Assembly (NCBI GenBank): GCA_024641925.1
Contig: JAHECB010000005.1
Coordinates: 1-44,492 of the forward strand
Length of the DNA: 44,492 nucleotides
DNA from: Betaproteobacteria bacterium
GTDB taxonomy: Bacteria; Pseudomonadota; Gammaproteobacteria; Burkholderiales; Burkholderiaceae_C
Direction: 5' to 3'
Positions within the stretch are counted from its first letter, which is position 1. Each line of letters opens with the position of its first letter. The position numbers were made by a program, and so were the translations under genes. Shown piece after piece: positions 35,807 to 44,260 of this stretch. The notes below the pieces were generated by a model that saw nothing but the letters and a program-made list of their open reading frames with translations, did not search any database and was not told where the DNA came from.

Positions 35807-36610
35807 TCAAACCCCCAGGTTCAGCGACACCCGCGGCGCCTGGCCCGGCAGACAGTCCACCTGGATGGCGTGGTCGAACACTGCCTCCAGCACGCGGTGC
35901 ACCGCCGGGTCGCGGCTGCCACCCACGGCCGCAATCTGGCCCTGCTGCATCACCACGATGTGGTCAGCCAGCAGGGCAATCGGCAGGTCATGCAAGACGG
36001 TGACGACGGCGCGTGCTGGCGCTGCCGAGTCGGTCGCCAGTTGCCGGAACAGGCGGGCCAGGGCCACCTGATGTGGGGCGTCCAGGTGCGTGGTGGGTTC
36101 GTCCAGCAGCAGCACCGGGCAACCGGTGGCCAGCACCCGCGCCAGCAGCACACGCTGGCGTTCACCACCCGACAGGCTCAGCAGGCGGCGCTGCGCAAAG
36201 GCGCTGCATTCGGTGTCTGCCATGGCCTGAGCGACAGCCGCCGTGTCGACCGCATCGGGCGCTTTCAACCAGGCTGACGGCTTGCCACCCTGGTGCGCCA
36301 GGCGACCCAGCGCCACGGTTTCCTGCACGGTCAGGTCGCCGGTGACTTCGCCTTGTTGAGCGAGCCAGCCCAGCCGCTGCGCTTGCGCTGCCCTTGGCAG
36401 CGCAGACAGCGCTTGACCTTGCAGCATCACCCGCCCGCCCTGCAGCGGCAACAAACCAGCCAGGGCCCGCAGCAAGGTGCTTTTGCCGGCGCCGTTGGGG
36501 CCGACCACCGCGGTCCAGCCGGTGTCAAATCGAATGTCCACGCCGCCCAGCACCATGCGGTCGCCCAGGCGGACGGTCAAGCCCTCAGCCGACAGCAGCG
36601 GCGGGTTCAT
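35807..36610 (-). CDS. btuD: cobalamin ABC transporter ATP-binding protein BtuD
   Basis: This is the ATPase of the vitamin B12 importer, 267 residues. Walker A is GPNGAGKST, the signature is LSGGERQRV, Walker B is VLLLDEPTTHLD and the switch is VLHDL. It has the DPAVHRVLEAVFDHAIQV tail of FecE/BtuD-type ATPases. The open frame continues upstream inside btuC, but ATG 36610, which overlaps the btuC stop (ATGA), is the natural start. It is last in the riboswitch-led operon. Specificity rests on that riboswitch and on BtuB. Confidence 0.93.
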   Translation of the reverse strand: MNPPLLSAEGLTVRLGDRMVLGGVDIRFDTGWTAVVGPNGAGKSTLLRALAGLLPLQGGRVMLQGQALSALPRAAQAQRLGWLAQQGEVTGDLTVQETVALGRLAHQGGKPSAWLKAPDAVDTAAVAQAMADTECSAFAQRRLLSLSGGERQRVLLARVLATGCPVLLLDEPTTHLDAPHQVALARLFRQLATDSAAPARAVVTVLHDLPIALLADHIVVMQQGQIAAVGGSRDPAVHRVLEAVFDHAIQVDCLPGQAPRVSLNLGV

Positions 36611-37659
36611 GAAAAAACCCGCCGCCGCAGCAGCACAAACAGGTACAGGCCGCCCAGCACGCCGGTGACAACCCCCACGGGCAATTCCTGCGGCGCCAGT
36701 GCTGCACGCGACAGCACGTCGGCCGCCAACAGCAACAGCGCACCCATGGCCGCACTGGCGGCCAACAGCCAGCGGTTGGGCCCGGGCGCATGGTGGCGCA
36801 CCAGGTGCGGCGCCACCAGGCCCACAAAAGCCACCAGGCCGGCCTGCGACACCGCCAGCGCCGTGGCCAGGCTCATGGCCAGCACCAGCACCCAGCGCAC
36901 CCGTGGCAAGTCCACGCCCAGGCTGCTGGCGCTGTCCGCACCCAGGGTCAAGGCGTCCAGCGCCGGCGCATGGCGAAGGCTCAGTGCCAACGACACCAGC
37001 AAGCCCACCACCATCAGCACCAGAGACTGCCAACCCAGGTAACTGGTGCTGCCCAGCATGAAGGCCTGCTTGCCGCGCAGGGCTTCGGGCGACAGCACCG
37101 TCAGCAGGTCGGTCATGGCGCCCAGCATCACCGCCACCACCACGCCCGCCAGCAGCAGGCGCAGCGTCTGCACCGCCCCTTGCGCCAGCGCCAACGTCAG
37201 GCCCACGCCCAGCAGCGCGCCGACAAAGGCCGCCAGCACCAGGCCGCTTTGTTGCAGCCAGCCCATGGGCAGGGCCGACAGGCCCAGGCCAGCCAGTGCC
37301 GAGGCCGACAGCACCAGCACCACGCCCAGGCTGGCACCGGCGGCAGAACCCAGCAGGTAGGGGTCGGCCAGCGGATTGCGAAACAGGCCTTGCGCCACCG
37401 CGCCACTCAGCCCCAACAGCGCGCCCACCAGCGCAGCACCCAGGCTGCGCGGGGCCCGGATCTGCCCCACGATCAGTGAGGCCTGTGGCGACGCCATGTC
37501 CTGCCAGAAACCCAGAGGCGCAAAACCCTGATGGCCGGTCATCAAGCCGGCCAGCAGCGCCAGCAGCAACAGGACCAGCAGGGTCCAGCCCAGCCGTCGC
37601 CGTTGCGTCGCACCGGTTGCCGGGGCGGGCAAAAGGGCGCCGGCAGGCTGCGCTGTCAT
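36607..37659 (-). CDS. btuC: cobalamin ABC transporter permease BtuC
   Basis: The FecCD/BtuC-family inner-membrane permease has 350 residues and about ten helices. Family marks are GALLGLSGAVAQGLFRNPLA, DPYLLGSAAGASLG, and GLVAFVGLVAPHLVRHHAPG before the last helices (the coupling helix that contacts BtuD). A short polar N-terminus precedes the first helix. Its ATG overlaps the btuF stop by 4 bases, so translation is coupled. Confidence 0.95.
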   Translation of the reverse strand: MTAQPAGALLPAPATGATQRRRLGWTLLVLLLLALLAGLMTGHQGFAPLGFWQDMASPQASLIVGQIRAPRSLGAALVGALLGLSGAVAQGLFRNPLADPYLLGSAAGASLGVVLVLSASALAGLGLSALPMGWLQQSGLVLAAFVGALLGVGLTLALAQGAVQTLRLLLAGVVVAVMLGAMTDLLTVLSPEALRGKQAFMLGSTSYLGWQSLVLMVVGLLVSLALSLRHAPALDALTLGADSASSLGVDLPRVRWVLVLAMSLATALAVSQAGLVAFVGLVAPHLVRHHAPGPNRWLLAASAAMGALLLLAADVLSRAALAPQELPVGVVTGVLGGLYLFVLLRRRVFS

Positions 37660-38582
37660 GGCGTTGCGCTGTGTCGGCCCAAGCGCTGCAGACAGTCGGC
37701 CAGTACGCCCGCCGCTTCGCCCAGGCGCGGGCCGGGCCTTGTCAGCAGTTCGTAGTGCGCATCACTGAAGGTGCAGACCTGGCCCCGCCGCACCGCGCGC
37801 AGCTGTTGCCAGCCGGGCCGCGCCAGCCGCGCCGCCTGCACCGTGGCCAGGCCGATCACCAGATCAGGATCGGCCTGCAGCACAAATTCAGGGTTCAGCC
37901 GGGGAAACGGCCCCAGCGCGGCGGGCACCACGTTGTCCAGGCCCAGCCGTGCCAGGGTCTGGCCGATGAAGGACGAAGTCCCTGCCGCGTACGGCCCGCC
38001 GTCCAGTTCAAAGTACACACGCTGCCCCCGCAGTACGGCGGGCACCCGCGCCGCTGCGCGGGCAACAGCGGCTTCTTGCTGAACCCACAGCTGCTCGCCC
38101 GACTGCGGCTGGCCCAGCAGTTGCGCCACCACAAGCATCGCGCGATGCACGTCTTCATGGCGGTCGGACTTGAGCCGCACCACACGGATGCCCAGTGCCT
38201 CCAGACGGTCCAGCGAGCGCGCCGAGGTGCTGGCCAGCACCACGTCGGGCCGCAGCCGCACCACCGCTTCCAGCGGCGTGTCGTCCAGCCCACCCAGGCG
38301 CGGCAGGCGGGCCACCTCGGCAGGCCAGTTGCTGTAGCGGTCCACACCCACCAGGCGCTGCGTAGCGCCCAGCGCAGCCACCACCTCGGTCAGCGACGGC
38401 AACAGCGAAACGATGCGCTGTGCCGGTGCTTCCAGGTGATGCTGCACACCGCGGTCGTCCTGCACGTCGATGCCTTGCGCCGGCACCTGCGTTTGCGCCA
38501 GCGCAGGCGACATCACCATGGGCAACAGACAGGCCAGCCACAGCCCTTGCCACCAGCGCCTGCGACCCACTTCGGATTTCAT
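37656..38582 (-). CDS. btuF: periplasmic cobalamin-binding protein BtuF
   Basis: This class III solute-binding protein has 308 residues. A signal peptide (about 1-29, ending ALAQ) is followed by QRIVSLLPSLTEVVAALGA, typical of BtuF. The VGVDRYSNWPAEV and LGGLDDTPLEAVVRLRPDVVLAS segments and the C-terminal lobe (LNPEFVLQADPDLVIG) follow. It delivers B12 to BtuCD. I start at ATG 38582, 17 bases after the btuB stop; an upstream start would overlap btuB. Confidence 0.93.
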   Translation of the reverse strand: MKSEVGRRRWWQGLWLACLLPMVMSPALAQTQVPAQGIDVQDDRGVQHHLEAPAQRIVSLLPSLTEVVAALGATQRLVGVDRYSNWPAEVARLPRLGGLDDTPLEAVVRLRPDVVLASTSARSLDRLEALGIRVVRLKSDRHEDVHRAMLVVAQLLGQPQSGEQLWVQQEAAVARAAARVPAVLRGQRVYFELDGGPYAAGTSSFIGQTLARLGLDNVVPAALGPFPRLNPEFVLQADPDLVIGLATVQAARLARPGWQQLRAVRRGQVCTFSDAHYELLTRPGPRLGEAAGVLADCLQRLGRHSATP

Positions 38583-38599
38583 GCGCAGCACCTTCGCCT

Positions 38600-40504
38600 T
38601 TACAAGCTGCCGTAGCGCAGGCTCAACAGCCACTCACGCCCGGGCTGGTTGTAGCCCAGCACCGTCTGGTACTGCACGTTGGCCAGGTTGTTCAGCCGCA
38701 GCTGCAGCCGCCAATCCGGGCTTATCACCAGGTCGGCTCGCAGGTCGGCGATGGTGTAGCCGGGCAGTTCGATGCGCTGGAAGTTGCCATCAAAGTCCGG
38801 CCGCGAACCGACGTTGTGCAGCGACGCGCCCAGACTCCAGGCCCCCAGGCGCCGGTCGGCTGACAACCGCAAGCTGTCCTTGGCGCGGCGCGGCAAGGCC
38901 TGGCCGTAGTCGGGCGAACCGGTGGTGCTGTTGCGCGCGTCGATGAGGTCGGCCGACGCCGACAGCGTCCAGTCTTCTTGCTGCAGCGACCACGCCAGGG
39001 TCAAGCCTTCGATGGTGGTGCGCGGGATGTTTGCCGGCCGTGCACCGCTGCTGATGTAGCCGCGTATGCGGTTGTCGAAGTAGGCCATCCGCACCTCTTG
39101 ACCCGCTTGCAGCCAGCGCAGGCTGACTTCCTTGTGCACGCCCTTTTCGGGCAGCAGGTCGGGGTTGCCATACAACGGGTAATACAACTGGTTGAAGCTG
39201 GGCGCGATAAAGCTGTTGGCCAGCGACGCCCCCAAACGCAGCTGGGTGCTCAGGTCAAAGCCGTAGGCCGCCGAACCCGTGGTGGGGTTGCCAAACTGCG
39301 AGTTGTGGTCACGCCGCAGTGCCGCCTGCCAGTGGTGCACACCGGCGCTGCCGTTCAGGCCCAAGGCCAGGCCGCTGATGCTGCGACTTGAAACTTCAAA
39401 CGGATCGGCTGGCTTCTTCACATCCTGGCGCAGGTGTTCGGCCAGCAGCAACACGCGGCCCATCCCCGTATCCACGGTATTTTCCCAAGTCAGTTGCTGC
39501 TGCACGGTGCCGATCACACCCAGTTCGGTCCAGGGTGACGCACTGACCTGCGTGTCCAGTTCGTCCACCGAACGCGACAACCGCAGACTGCTGCGCCACG
39601 AGCCCCGCACCACACCAGCGGCCTGCATCGACACCACCTGGGTCAGCAAGCCCGCCCGGCTGTCGGCACCGATGCCGTCGTCGTAGTGCGTGGTGCCCTG
39701 TGTGTGCTGGCCTTGCGCCTCCACCCGCCAGCCACCCGGCAGCGCCAGGCCGGCTTGCGCGGTGAAACTTTGTTGCCGGAAACCGTCGCGGTCGGGGTCA
39801 TAGCTTCCAAAGGGCTCGGCGGCGTTGGTGGCGGAAAAAGCGCGTGTGCGCTGCGTGTCCAGCGACAGCGCCGCATCCCAGGCACCAGGGCCTGCACCCG
39901 AACCCAAACGCAGGTTGCCACCCGCTTGCCGCCAACCGTTCGACCCGATGCCCACCTGCGCCTGGGCCCGCAGCCCCTGCGCTCCCCGGCGCGTGAAGAT
40001 CTGGATGACACCGCCCACGGCGTCGCTGCCGTACAAGGCCGCCATGGGGCCGCGCACGATCTCGATGCGGTCGATCGACTCCAGCGCCAGGTTCTCGAAC
40101 GGCGGTATGCCCAACGTGGCCGAGCCATAACGCACGCCGTCGATCATCAGCAGCGAGTGGCGTGCCTCCAGCCCGCGAATGGACACCGAAGAAGCCTTGC
40201 CCGGCCCGCCGTTATTCCAGAACTGCAAGCCACTTTGCTGCGCCAGCAATTCCGCCAGCGTGCGACCGGTCGCCGCTTCGATGTCGGCGCGGCCCAGCAC
40301 CGTGATGTCGGCCAGGGCCTGATCCATGCGCTGTGGCAATCGCGCACCGGTGACAACGATGGCGTTGTCGCTGGCAGCGGCGGCCGAGGTGGTGAGCACC
40401 TGCGCAGCGGTGTTGCCTGCCAGCGCCGCGAGGCAAGCCACGGTGCAAGCCCGCACGACCTGCGGCAGGGCTCGGGCGCCAAGGCCCGGGGATGAACCAT
40501 TCAT
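38600..40504 (-). CDS. btuB: TonB-dependent cobalamin receptor BtuB
   Basis: This outer-membrane receptor has 634 residues. A signal peptide (about 1-35) is followed by a TonB-box-like segment (DNAIVVTGAR). The plug domain follows (about 50-165, with GLEARHSLLMIDGVRYGS, RIEIVRGPMAALYGSDAVGGVI), then a 22-strand barrel. The C-terminus ends RYGSL rather than with a terminal aromatic residue, which is slightly unusual. A cobalamin riboswitch lies 88 bases upstream, which makes the B12 assignment firm. Upstream in-frame sequence belongs to the riboswitch and is not coding. Confidence 0.95.
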   Translation of the reverse strand: MNGSSPGLGARALPQVVRACTVACLAALAGNTAAQVLTTSAAAASDNAIVVTGARLPQRMDQALADITVLGRADIEAATGRTLAELLAQQSGLQFWNNGGPGKASSVSIRGLEARHSLLMIDGVRYGSATLGIPPFENLALESIDRIEIVRGPMAALYGSDAVGGVIQIFTRRGAQGLRAQAQVGIGSNGWRQAGGNLRLGSGAGPGAWDAALSLDTQRTRAFSATNAAEPFGSYDPDRDGFRQQSFTAQAGLALPGGWRVEAQGQHTQGTTHYDDGIGADSRAGLLTQVVSMQAAGVVRGSWRSSLRLSRSVDELDTQVSASPWTELGVIGTVQQQLTWENTVDTGMGRVLLLAEHLRQDVKKPADPFEVSSRSISGLALGLNGSAGVHHWQAALRRDHNSQFGNPTTGSAAYGFDLSTQLRLGASLANSFIAPSFNQLYYPLYGNPDLLPEKGVHKEVSLRWLQAGQEVRMAYFDNRIRGYISSGARPANIPRTTIEGLTLAWSLQQEDWTLSASADLIDARNSTTGSPDYGQALPRRAKDSLRLSADRRLGAWSLGASLHNVGSRPDFDGNFQRIELPGYTIADLRADLVISPDWRLQLRLNNLANVQYQTVLGYNQPGREWLLSLRYGSL

Positions 40505-40591
40505 GTTGAAGTCAGAACCCGCAAAGTCGTGCACCGCCGCTTCCCCGCAGCTGCACACCGTACGGTGACGCCACAAACATGACGCACCACT

Positions 40592-40800
40592 GCGTTGGCC
40601 GGTATCCGGGCTGGCGGAGACAACCCATGTGTCCTTCCCAGAAGCAGCGACGCTTCCAGTGGCTTCGACATGAGCGAAGGCCCGGCATGCCTGTTCTGCA
40701 CACAAGACCCCGTCCGCTTACCGTTGCGGGGGCAGCTCAGATTGAGGATGTTTCAAAGGCCTGCGGCCCAAGACCCACCCTGACTGATTCCCGTTGAACT
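40592..40800 (-). ncRNA. cobalamin riboswitch upstream of btuB
   Basis: On the minus strand the leader carries the recognised adenosylcobalamin riboswitch elements in order: a GGGAAT..GGTG start near 40797-40775, the conserved core GCTGCCCCCGCAACGGTAAG near 40737-40717, paired arms, and GAAGC/GCTTC. A B12-box-like AGCCCGGATACCGGCC follows near 40613-40598. When cobalamin is bound it should shut down btuB expression. The 3' part (40505-40591) has no clear U-run terminator, which favours control of translation. End points are approximate. Confidence 0.93.
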
Positions 40801-40875
40801 GCTGACGGCACGAACACCGACAGCGAGCACCAACAACGTTGGATCATAAGGCGCCCGATGGCAGGCCGGCGGTGC

Positions 40876-40881
40876 TACGCT
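40876..40881 (+). promoter_or_regulatory. extended -10 element directly before the DUF294 gene
   Basis: TGCTACGCT (TGn plus TACGCT) ends 7 bases before the ATG at 40889, with no ribosome site between. It fits a leaderless start, although the hexamer is a weak match. Confidence 0.3.
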
Positions 40882-40888
40882 TTCCGGC

Positions 40889-42832
40889 ATGACCACCAGC
40901 CCATCCCACAACCTGCTGAGCCAACTGCGCACCGAGCTGACCGCCTTTGCACCCTTTGCACAAATGGCGGCCGAGCACGTTGAGCGTTTTGTTCTGCTCA
41001 GCACCCAGTGTTATTTCGAGCCTGGCGAAACCGTTTTGGCGCCTGCGCAAGGTGTTGTGCAGGCGCTGCTGTACATCCGGCGCGGTCGCGTCAGCGGCCA
41101 ACCGGCCGGCGATGGAGCCGATGCCGGCAGGGGCTCGCCCGACGACGCGCGTGGCGAAGCGGGCTTCGAGTTCGAGGCAGGTGACCTGTTGCCCATCGGC
41201 GCGGCGCTGGGCGCACGGGCGGTGACATCGACCTACACCGCCCAGGCTGACACCTTTTGCCTGGCACTGCCCCTGGCCGCGATGCAGGCATTGGCGCAAG
41301 ACAGTGCGCCGTTTGCTGATTTTCTGAACCACCGCATCCAGCAACTGCTGGATGAGTCGCGCCGGGCGCTGCAGGCCTCGTTCACTGCGCAGTCGCTGGC
41401 GGCGCAGTCGCTCGAAACACGTCTGCGCGACCTGTCTCTGCGGCCGGTGTCCACCGTGCCACCGGAAACCCCGCTGGCCCAGGCCTTGCAGGCCATGCAC
41501 GACCTGCACATCGGCTCCATGCTGGTGGCAGACCCGGCCAGCGGTGTGGCGCTGGGCATCCTGACGCGCCATGATGTGCTGGGCCGCATCACCCTGCCCA
41601 TGCTGCCCCTGAACACGCCTATCGGCGAGGTGATGAGCCAGCCCCTGCAGGCGCTCAGCCTGGACGACACCGCACAGGACGCGGCCTTGCTGATGTCGCG
41701 CCACGGCATCCGGCATGTGCCCGTGGCCGACGATACCGGGCGCGCCGTGGCCATCGTGTCGGAGCGCGACCTGTTTGCGCTGCAGCGGCTGTCGTTGAAG
41801 CAGCTGAGCACCGCCATCCGTGCCGCCCCCGATCTGGACGGCCTGGTGCAGTGCGCGGGCAACATCCGCCGCTTTGCGCACACACTGCTGGGCCAGGGCG
41901 TGATGGCGCGACAGCTGACCCAGCTGATCAGCCACCTCAACGACGTGCTCACCGAACGCCTAGTGGCCTTGAAGGCAGCCGAGCACGGTGTCGACATGGC
42001 CAAGGTGTGCTGGCTGTCTTTTGGCAGCGAAGGCCGCAACGAACAGACCATCTCCACCGACCAGGACAATGGCATCGTTTTTGCTAACGAGCAGCCCGAC
42101 ACCGAACGCCCCAGATTGCTAGCCTTTGCACGCGACATCAACGAAGCGCTGGACCGCTGCGGCTACCCGCTGTGCAAGGGCAACATCATGGCCAGCAACC
42201 CGGCCTGCTGCCTGACCACACAGGAATGGCTGCAGCGCTTTGAGCGGTGGATCGACAAGGGCGGGCCCGAGGACCTGCTGAATGCCAGCATCTACTTTGA
42301 CTTCCGGGCGCTGACTGGGGCCGAGGACCTGGTGGAACCCATGCGTGCCTACGTCACCGCCGCGGCCATGCAAAACGCGCGCTTCCGCAAACAGCTGGCC
42401 ACGAACCTGCTGCGCCGCAGGCCGGCGCTGAGCTGGACCGGCGGCATCGACACCGAAACCCGCGGCTCGCGCGAAGTGATCGACCTGAAAGCCCGCGGCA
42501 CCGCCATCTACGTCGATGTGGCCCGGTTGCATGCGCTGGCGCACGGCGTGCAGGCCAACTCCACACGCGAACGGTTCGAAGCCGCGGCCAAGGCCATGAA
42601 AGTGTCAACCCGCCAGGCCGAAGCCTGGAGCGACGGCTTTGAGGTGCTGCAGATGCTGCGCCTGCGAGTGCAACTGGACCACCACCGCAGGGAGGCCGTG
42701 GACTCGGACCCGGACAATCCCAACCTCATCGACGTTGAAGCGCTGAACGACATCGACCGGCGGCTGTTGAAAGAAAGCCTGCGGGTGGCACAGCGTTTGC
42801 AAAAGCGCGTCGAGATGGACTACCCCGGCTGA
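40889..42832 (+). CDS. cNMP-binding / CBS / DUF294 nucleotidyltransferase-like signalling protein
   Basis: The 647-residue protein has four parts: a cyclic-nucleotide-binding-like domain (about 20-140), two CBS domains (about 180-300; VSTVPPETPLAQALQAMHD, then MSRHGIRHVPVAD), the DUF294 nucleotidyltransferase domain (about 365-480), and the DUF294 C-terminal helical domain. The transferase motif is FGSEGRNEQTISTDQDNG, the GS...D.D signature also used by GlnD. CBS pairs usually sense adenine nucleotides, so this looks like a nucleotide-controlled enzyme whose substrate is not known. The next gene, a DnaQ-like exonuclease, starts 2 bases after its stop. Similar proteins are often near acetate transport genes, but none are here. 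Confidence 0.9.
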   Translation: MTTSPSHNLLSQLRTELTAFAPFAQMAAEHVERFVLLSTQCYFEPGETVLAPAQGVVQALLYIRRGRVSGQPAGDGADAGRGSPDDARGEAGFEFEAGDLLPIGAALGARAVTSTYTAQADTFCLALPLAAMQALAQDSAPFADFLNHRIQQLLDESRRALQASFTAQSLAAQSLETRLRDLSLRPVSTVPPETPLAQALQAMHDLHIGSMLVADPASGVALGILTRHDVLGRITLPMLPLNTPIGEVMSQPLQALSLDDTAQDAALLMSRHGIRHVPVADDTGRAVAIVSERDLFALQRLSLKQLSTAIRAAPDLDGLVQCAGNIRRFAHTLLGQGVMARQLTQLISHLNDVLTERLVALKAAEHGVDMAKVCWLSFGSEGRNEQTISTDQDNGIVFANEQPDTERPRLLAFARDINEALDRCGYPLCKGNIMASNPACCLTTQEWLQRFERWIDKGGPEDLLNASIYFDFRALTGAEDLVEPMRAYVTAAAMQNARFRKQLATNLLRRRPALSWTGGIDTETRGSREVIDLKARGTAIYVDVARLHALAHGVQANSTRERFEAAAKAMKVSTRQAEAWSDGFEVLQMLRLRVQLDHHRREAVDSDPDNPNLIDVEALNDIDRRLLKESLRVAQRLQKRVEMDYPG

Positions 42833-42834
42833 GC

Positions 42835-43494
42835 ATGGGCCTGCTGCAACGCCTGTTCGGCACACCCACACCCCCGGCCAGCAACCCCGCCCGTTGGGTG
42901 GTGCTGGACGTCGAAACCACCGGCCTGGACACCCGGCGCGACGACCTGCTGGCCATTGCCGCGCTGGCCGTGCACTTCAAGCCCGATGTCGCACCTTGCC
43001 TGCCGGTGCAGGACAGTTTTGAAGCCGAACTGCACCGGTCCAGCGACCACAACAACAAAAACAACATCCTGCTGCACGGCATTGGTGTGGGTGCGCAGCG
43101 TGCCGGCAGGCCACCGGCCGAGGTGCTGACGGCCTTTGAAGCCTGGGTGGGCGACGCGCCACTGGTGGCCTTCCACGCCCCGTTTGACCAGGCCGTGATC
43201 GGCCGCGCCATGAAGCTGCACCTGCAGCGTGAATGGTCAACAAGACCCTGGCTGGACCTGGCGCCCATGGCCGCGGCGCTGTTTCCCCAGCAAGGCGTCC
43301 GCTTTCGGTCACTGGACGACTGGCTACAGCATTTCGGCATACCCAACGCCGTACGCCACCAGGCTGCGGCCGACACCTTGGCCACCGCTGAACTGCTGCT
43401 GCGACTGTGGCCGGCCGCGCGGCAACGGCAGTGCACCAGCTTTGCGGCCTGGGCCTCGCTGGCACGGCATCACAAAATGGTGAGCACCGCCTGA
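42835..43494 (+). CDS. DnaQ-like 3'-5' exonuclease
   Basis: The 219-residue protein has the DEDDh exonuclease motifs: ExoI VVLDVETTGLD, ExoII FHAPFDQAVI and ExoIII HQAAAD. It resembles the DNA polymerase III epsilon nuclease domain but lacks the polymerase-binding tail. It is tightly coupled to the DUF294 gene, so the pair likely acts together. Possible substrates are short nucleic acids or modified nucleotides. No data in the sequence decide this. Confidence 0.88.
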   Translation: MGLLQRLFGTPTPPASNPARWVVLDVETTGLDTRRDDLLAIAALAVHFKPDVAPCLPVQDSFEAELHRSSDHNNKNNILLHGIGVGAQRAGRPPAEVLTAFEAWVGDAPLVAFHAPFDQAVIGRAMKLHLQREWSTRPWLDLAPMAAALFPQQGVRFRSLDDWLQHFGIPNAVRHQAAADTLATAELLLRLWPAARQRQCTSFAAWASLARHHKMVSTA

Positions 43495-43574
43495 TGAACT
43501 GAGTCCCTCGCCTTGTTGGCCTCGGCATGATCCGCACCGTCGAGGCGGACCACCTCATCTGGCAAGATGCCGGC

Positions 43575-44260
43575 ATGCCCAACGAAGCAGCACACACGCC
43601 TGCTGACCCCGCAGGTCCGGCCCGTTTCAGCGCCGAGCCCACTGACGAAGACATCGTGGGCCTGTTCAGTCCCGGATACATCCAGGCACGCCAGCGGTTT
43701 GTGCACGCTGCCACGCTGCGGCAGTTGCCGGTTGAAACGCACGTCCATCCACTGCGCGGCGCCGAAGGCGAGGTTCTGTCGATGGACGTGGTGCGCGACG
43801 GCCCCGTTGGCGCGCCCAGCGTGTTGCTGCTGACCAGCGCCGTGCACGGCGTGGAAGGCCACGCCGGCAGCGCCCTGCAAACGGGCCTGCTGACCTGGTT
43901 GACCCTGCGTGACGACACCGCGCGCATGGCGCTGGCCGTGGTGCATGTGCACGCAGTCAACCCCATGGCTTTTGTTTCACCCGCAGGGTGAACGAAGACA
44001 ACGTGGACCTGAACCGCAACTTCATCGATTTTTTGCAGCCGCTGCCCGACAACCCGGATTACCACGCGCTGCATGATCTGGTGCTGCCACCGACCTGGCC
44101 GCCATCGCCCGAGATCGCGGCCGAACTGCAAGCGCCACAGCAACGCTGGGGGCCCAGGCGCAGCCAGTTGGCCCTGTCCGGCGGTCAGCACAGCCATCCG
44201 CTGGGCCTGTTTTACGGCGGCCAGAAGGCCAGCTGGAGCAACACCGTATTCCGCCAGTCG
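43575..44260 (+). pseudogene. DUF2817 (peptidase M14-like) protein, frameshifted and truncated
   Basis: The first frame, from ATG 43575, reads SAVHGVEGHAGSALQTGLL and VHVHAVNPMAF, typical of DUF2817 proteins, which resemble zinc carboxypeptidases of the M14 type. It stops at 43991. The sequence then continues one frame over from about 43982 with RRVNEDNVDLNRNF and GLFYGGQKASWSN, the expected family continuation. One missing base near 43979-43982 explains the break. From about 44250-44265 the plus-strand similarity stops and an antisense Sel1-like gene begins, so the C-terminal part is missing. The start has a weak -10-like CAAGAT 6 bases upstream and no ribosome site. Frame and join could both be assembly errors. 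Confidence 0.8.

Noticed and set aside
40505-40705. 67-codon upstream extension of btuB
   Set aside because: The sequence forms the cobalamin riboswitch and its 3' part; coding similarity and the signal peptide begin at 40504.
40844-41935. 363-codon open frame on the minus strand
   Set aside because: It is antisense to the cNMP/CBS/DUF294 gene, which has clear domains on the plus strand.
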